DNA of 64,000 bases from Porticoccus sp. W117. Its GTDB lineage: Bacteria > Pseudomonadota > Gammaproteobacteria > Pseudomonadales > Porticoccaceae. Positions 61,046-64,000 of the stretch are shown one piece after another. The position numbers were made by a program, and so were the translations under genes. The notes below the pieces were generated by a model. It ran no database searches, had not been told where the DNA came from, and saw only the letters and a list, made by a program, of their open reading frames with translations. The stretch's first letter is position 1. Each line of letters begins with the position of its first letter. The DNA lies in the NCBI RefSeq assembly GCF_030341905.1, contig NZ_JATAAF010000002.1, positions 62,001 to 126,000 on the forward strand. Reading direction: 5' to 3'.

Positions 61046-62509
61046 ATGACAAAAATCATCAGGCTGGCTCTGGTTGCCAGCTATCTCTGGTTATTCACGC
61101 CATCGCTGTTCGCTGGTATAGAACAAGCTGATATAGAACAAGGCGATTTAGAACAAGCCAATTCAAAACAGACTGACTCGGAACAGGCTTCCTCAGAACA
61201 GACTTCTTCAGCACAGGAAGCCGAGTGGATCTACTACGTCAAAAAGGGCGACACTCTGTGGGATTTTTGCAACGACTATTTGGGGCGTAATGATGTCATC
61301 AACTGTTGGAAGAGTGTCCAGCAGCACAATGGCATTGGCATTCCAAAACGGTTGCACCCTGGTGTTCGTTTGCGCATCCCTATCTCCTGGATACAAAACA
61401 TTCCCGTCGCCGCCGTGGTGGAGTTCGCTCGCGGGGAGGTTCGCCAGAAAAAGTATGGAGCCAGCGGTACACTGCCAGTAGTGACTGGAGATCAATTGCA
61501 TCTGGGAACCCGCATTACAGTGCTGGATGGCGGTGCTGTATTGCGTTTTAACGACGGTTCAGAGTTGTTGTTACGCCATCACTCAGAGTTGTTTTTACAG
61601 GCATTAACCACCCACGGTAATAAATCCGCGCGCAGTACGCTGAAACTCAATCGCGGCAGCGTTGATGTGGATGTACCGCGTCGCCAGGGTGAGAACCGTT
61701 TTCGTGTACTGACTCCGGGGGCGGTTGCCGCTGTTCGCGGAACGGAATTTCGGGTGTCTGCAAAACCTGATGGTTTGACTACCCAGGTGGAAGTTCTTGA
61801 AGGCGGAGTTGATGTGGCTGCTGGTAAAGGCGGGCAGCTGGTGTCTGAAGGGTTTGGTGTTAATGCGGTTAAAGGGCAGCCGGTGCAGACGCCAGTTAAA
61901 TTGTTACCCGCCCCCACGTTTAACGGTGCAAAAAATCGTTTTGACAGTGGCAGCGTTACTCTTTCCTGGCAAGCTGTGGTTGGAGCCAGTGGCTACCAGC
62001 TAGAGCTTTACAAAGGGGCAGATGGTGAAGCGATTCTCTACCAGCAGGAGACTGCTGCTGCCGAATACCAGTTTGCCAATCTGCCGGTGCATGCCTATCG
62101 CCTGGTGGTGCGTGCCATCGCCAGTGATGGCTTGCGCGGCAGGGATAGCGCTCCGTTTCATTTCCAAACACTGCAAAAGTTGGCAGCGCCTGTTTTCGAC
62201 GAAGCAAGCGTCAGCTACAAAAAACGCACATTGGCCATCAATTGGTCGGCAGTAGAAAACACTCAATACTATTTGCTGGAAGTTTCCCGCAACGCGGATT
62301 TTGGGGAAATTGACTGGAGTCAGCAACTGGCAGAAACCACCATTGCTGAACCGCTTGATTTAAGGGGTACGTTCTACGTGCGGGTAAAAGCGGTGGCTGA
62401 GGATGGCCGCGAGAGCGATTACTCTGCACCCACAGAGCTCAAGCACCAATCTCTGGATTGGGGGGCGATCCTGGCGTCGGTGGCAGCCGTGCTGCTGATC
62501 GCACTGTAA
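61046..62509 (+). CDS. LysM-FecR domain protein with C-terminal membrane anchor
   Basis: A 487-residue protein: signal peptide (MTKIIRLALVASYLWLF, cleavage near LFA-GIE), then a low-complexity glutamine/glutamate spacer of EQADIEQGDLEQ-type repeats (about 25-60), a LysM domain (YYVKKGDTLWDFCNDYL), a FecR-type domain (about 125-250; RFRVLTPGAVAAVRGTEFRV) and two fibronectin-like repeats (SVTLSWQAVVGASGYQLEL), ending in a transmembrane helix. It may sense or bind peptidoglycan and pass the signal to the neighbouring CHASE2 protein. The start ATG at 61046 is preferred over an overlapping TTG. Confidence 0.85.
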   Translation: MTKIIRLALVASYLWLFTPSLFAGIEQADIEQGDLEQANSKQTDSEQASSEQTSSAQEAEWIYYVKKGDTLWDFCNDYLGRNDVINCWKSVQQHNGIGIPKRLHPGVRLRIPISWIQNIPVAAVVEFARGEVRQKKYGASGTLPVVTGDQLHLGTRITVLDGGAVLRFNDGSELLLRHHSELFLQALTTHGNKSARSTLKLNRGSVDVDVPRRQGENRFRVLTPGAVAAVRGTEFRVSAKPDGLTTQVEVLEGGVDVAAGKGGQLVSEGFGVNAVKGQPVQTPVKLLPAPTFNGAKNRFDSGSVTLSWQAVVGASGYQLELYKGADGEAILYQQETAAAEYQFANLPVHAYRLVVRAIASDGLRGRDSAPFHFQTLQKLAAPVFDEASVSYKKRTLAINWSAVENTQYYLLEVSRNADFGEIDWSQQLAETTIAEPLDLRGTFYVRVKAVAEDGRESDYSAPTELKHQSLDWGAILASVAAVLLIAL

Positions 62510-62552
62510 TACTGTTATATTGGGGCCAAAGCCTGCCTGAGTATTTTCCCGT

Positions 62553-64000
62553 ATGCCGCGTTTTCGACAGCGTTTTTTCACGGCCCTGTTTTCCATCGCT
62601 CTGGCGCTTTTGCTATATGTGCAGGATTGGCATACCAATCTGGACAATACGGTTTACGATGCGGCTGTCGAGCTGTTCCCTACGGAAATTTTCGACGATA
62701 TCGTTATTGTTGCCATCGACGAAAAAACCCTTCTGGAACTGGGGCAGTGGCCGTTTGCCAGAAAGTACCACGCGCAACTGTTGCAACAGCTTCATACCGT
62801 CAACCCGACAGCTATTGGCCTTGATATCCTTTTTGCAGAGCATTCCCTCAATCCCGCCGATGATGAGTTGTTGATAGCGCAGGTTGCCAATTCTTCAACG
62901 GTAGTTTTGCCGGTGTATATCGAGTTTCTTGATAAAGGTAATCACTATCTTGAAGTGCTGCCAATGGCTGAGTTGGCGATAGCGGCTCCGGCATTGGGGC
63001 ATGTTCAGGTGGCTGTAGATGGCGACGGTAAAAACCGCGCTGTGTATCTGTTGCACAGCTTGGGAGAAAGTCGGCAGCTGCACTTTTCGGTGGCCCTGGA
63101 ACAACTGGTGAATGGATTTTCAAACGCTTTGCCCGGTCTGATTACAGAGGCCGGTCAAGAGAGTAATGCCGGGTTTGTGAAGAATTACAAAAACTATATT
63201 CCTCTTGCGGGCGGAGCAGGTACCTTCCCTTCCGTTTCCTTTACCGATGTTATCCACGGGCGTATCCGACTCAACGATTTGCGCGGTAAAACGCTGTTGG
63301 TGGGAGCCGTGGCTCAGGGGATGGACCCAGTGGTGACCGCTTTGGGGCCGATGCCCGGGGTGGAACTGAACGCCAACATTCTCAATGGAATTCGCAATCA
63401 CCACCTTGTAACGCCGCTGTCGAATACAACCATTTTACTGGCAAACCTGTTGGCTGTTTTGTTGTGGAGCTTGTTGCTTTTTTCAGCGTCCGTGCGTCGT
63501 AACATCATTGCTACAGTGATGGCGCTGTTAGTCCTTAATGGGGTTTCTCTATTGGGTTTTGCCAGTGGTTACTGGCTGCCTTTTGGTCTGGTTACTCTGG
63601 CGTTGGTGATTTGCTTTCCCATAATGAATTGGTGGCGTCTTAGCGGCGAATTGAAAATTCTTACCAAAGAACTTGCCAGACTGAAAAAACAGGATATTTT
63701 TTCCCGGCCAACTGCCCCTCTCAGCAATATTTTGCAGAGCATTCAGTTCTTGCAATCGTTTTATCCGCTGACCGCCTGGTGCCTCAGAGATGAAGATTTT
63801 TTGCCCATCGATAAAATGGGGGAATGTTCGCTGGGAACAGAGTTGTCTGAGTACAGTGAGGTGTGGCAGGTCACTGAAAATCACGGCTTGGTAAAACTCC
63901 CTGTAGGTAGCGATAGCTTTTATCTGGCACTGCAATGGGATTCTGATACAAATCACGTTGGCGCGATGCAACCCTCCTTGTTGCACAAGGTTTTCCCTAT
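62553..64000 (+). CDS. CHASE2-domain sensor protein (3' end outside window)
   Basis: 482 residues are visible before the window ends. One N-terminal transmembrane helix (about 8-25), a periplasmic CHASE2 domain (about 30-290; DIVIVAIDEKTLLELGQWP, AIGLDILFAEHS, GKTLLVGAVAQG and MPGVELNANILNGIRNH are characteristic) and three closely spaced transmembrane helices (about 290-360) followed by a coiled linker. In this architecture a histidine kinase or cyclase domain usually follows; with the OmpR-type regulator upstream, a kinase is likely but lies outside the window. Confidence 0.9.
   Translation, partial: MPRFRQRFFTALFSIALALLLYVQDWHTNLDNTVYDAAVELFPTEIFDDIVIVAIDEKTLLELGQWPFARKYHAQLLQQLHTVNPTAIGLDILFAEHSLNPADDELLIAQVANSSTVVLPVYIEFLDKGNHYLEVLPMAELAIAAPALGHVQVAVDGDGKNRAVYLLHSLGESRQLHFSVALEQLVNGFSNALPGLITEAGQESNAGFVKNYKNYIPLAGGAGTFPSVSFTDVIHGRIRLNDLRGKTLLVGAVAQGMDPVVTALGPMPGVELNANILNGIRNHHLVTPLSNTTILLANLLAVLLWSLLLFSASVRRNIIATVMALLVLNGVSLLGFASGYWLPFGLVTLALVICFPIMNWWRLSGELKILTKELARLKKQDIFSRPTAPLSNILQSIQFLQSFYPLTAWCLRDEDFLPIDKMGECSLGTELSEYSEVWQVTENHGLVKLPVGSDSFYLALQWDSDTNHVGAMQPSLLHKVFP

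Overview
The window is a stretch of chromosome from a gammaproteobacterium. The gene order hisS-yfgM-bamB-der, guaB-guaA, divergent mltF/purL, murI next to rmuC, and the individual proteins (MlaA, HrpA, DusA, RssB/HsbR-like phosphatase) fit a marine Cellvibrionales/Pseudomonadales-type organism; I cannot place it more finely from sequence alone. Most of the window is moderately GC-rich housekeeping DNA. One 6 kb block (about 22.5-28.8 kb) is clearly AT-richer and is a chromosomal integron.

Layout. 1-5.4 kb: end of hisS, yfgM, bamB, der and two tandem DUF481 outer-membrane proteins. 5.5-10.4 kb: xseA divergent from guaB, then guaA. 10.5-14.4 kb: a membrane-anchored XRE regulator and a TonB-dependent receptor. 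14.7-21.1 kb: tadA, a four-helix-bundle (S23) gene inside inverted repeats, mltF, purL. 21.1-21.4 kb: nested small transposable repeats. 21.5-28.8 kb: integron integrase intI (minus strand) under a LexA-box promoter, an attI region with repeated CCCGATAATA motifs, and 12 cassettes with 11 attC sites, all read away from intI. 28.8-37.4 kb: a DUF1287 protein, DAHP synthase, and an AddA-like/AddB-like helicase-nuclease pair. 37.5-46.5 kb: Nudix hydrolase, murI, rmuC, DUF2489, a YafJ-type amidotransferase, RDD protein, fhs, fadD, and a Phd/ParE toxin-antitoxin pair. 46.6-52.8 kb: hrpA and then hvfABC, a copper-peptide (RiPP) system. 52.9-56.5 kb: a Pho-box-controlled OprP-type porin, a choice-of-anchor-I beta-propeller protein, mlaA. 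56.5-60.1 kb: PP2C response regulator plus STAS protein, a GIY-YIG nuclease inside repeats, TerB-like protein, dusA. 60.3-64.0 kb: OmpR-type regulator, LysM-FecR protein and a CHASE2 membrane protein running off the end.

Three things deserve attention. First, the integron: cassette boundaries can be proved internally because each cassette's first bases are the reverse complement of the R'' core of its own attC (10 of 11 match over 8 or more bases); its cargo includes a DUF4265 protein, a Tdi1/DUF1851 immunity-type protein, a zinc-ribbon protein, membrane proteins and unknowns. Second, hvfABC: the precursor peptide carries ten EGKCG motifs, the substrate motif of the HvfB/HvfC maturation enzymes, but no DoxX gene follows. 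Third, the chromosome is peppered with at least five families of short palindromic repeats, several of which have entered genes: they supply the C-terminal tail of HisS, an in-frame insert in the AddB-like protein, and the stop codons of parE and the AddA-like gene; they also bracket the GIY-YIG and S23 genes.

All family assignments rest on motif recognition by eye, not on searches.
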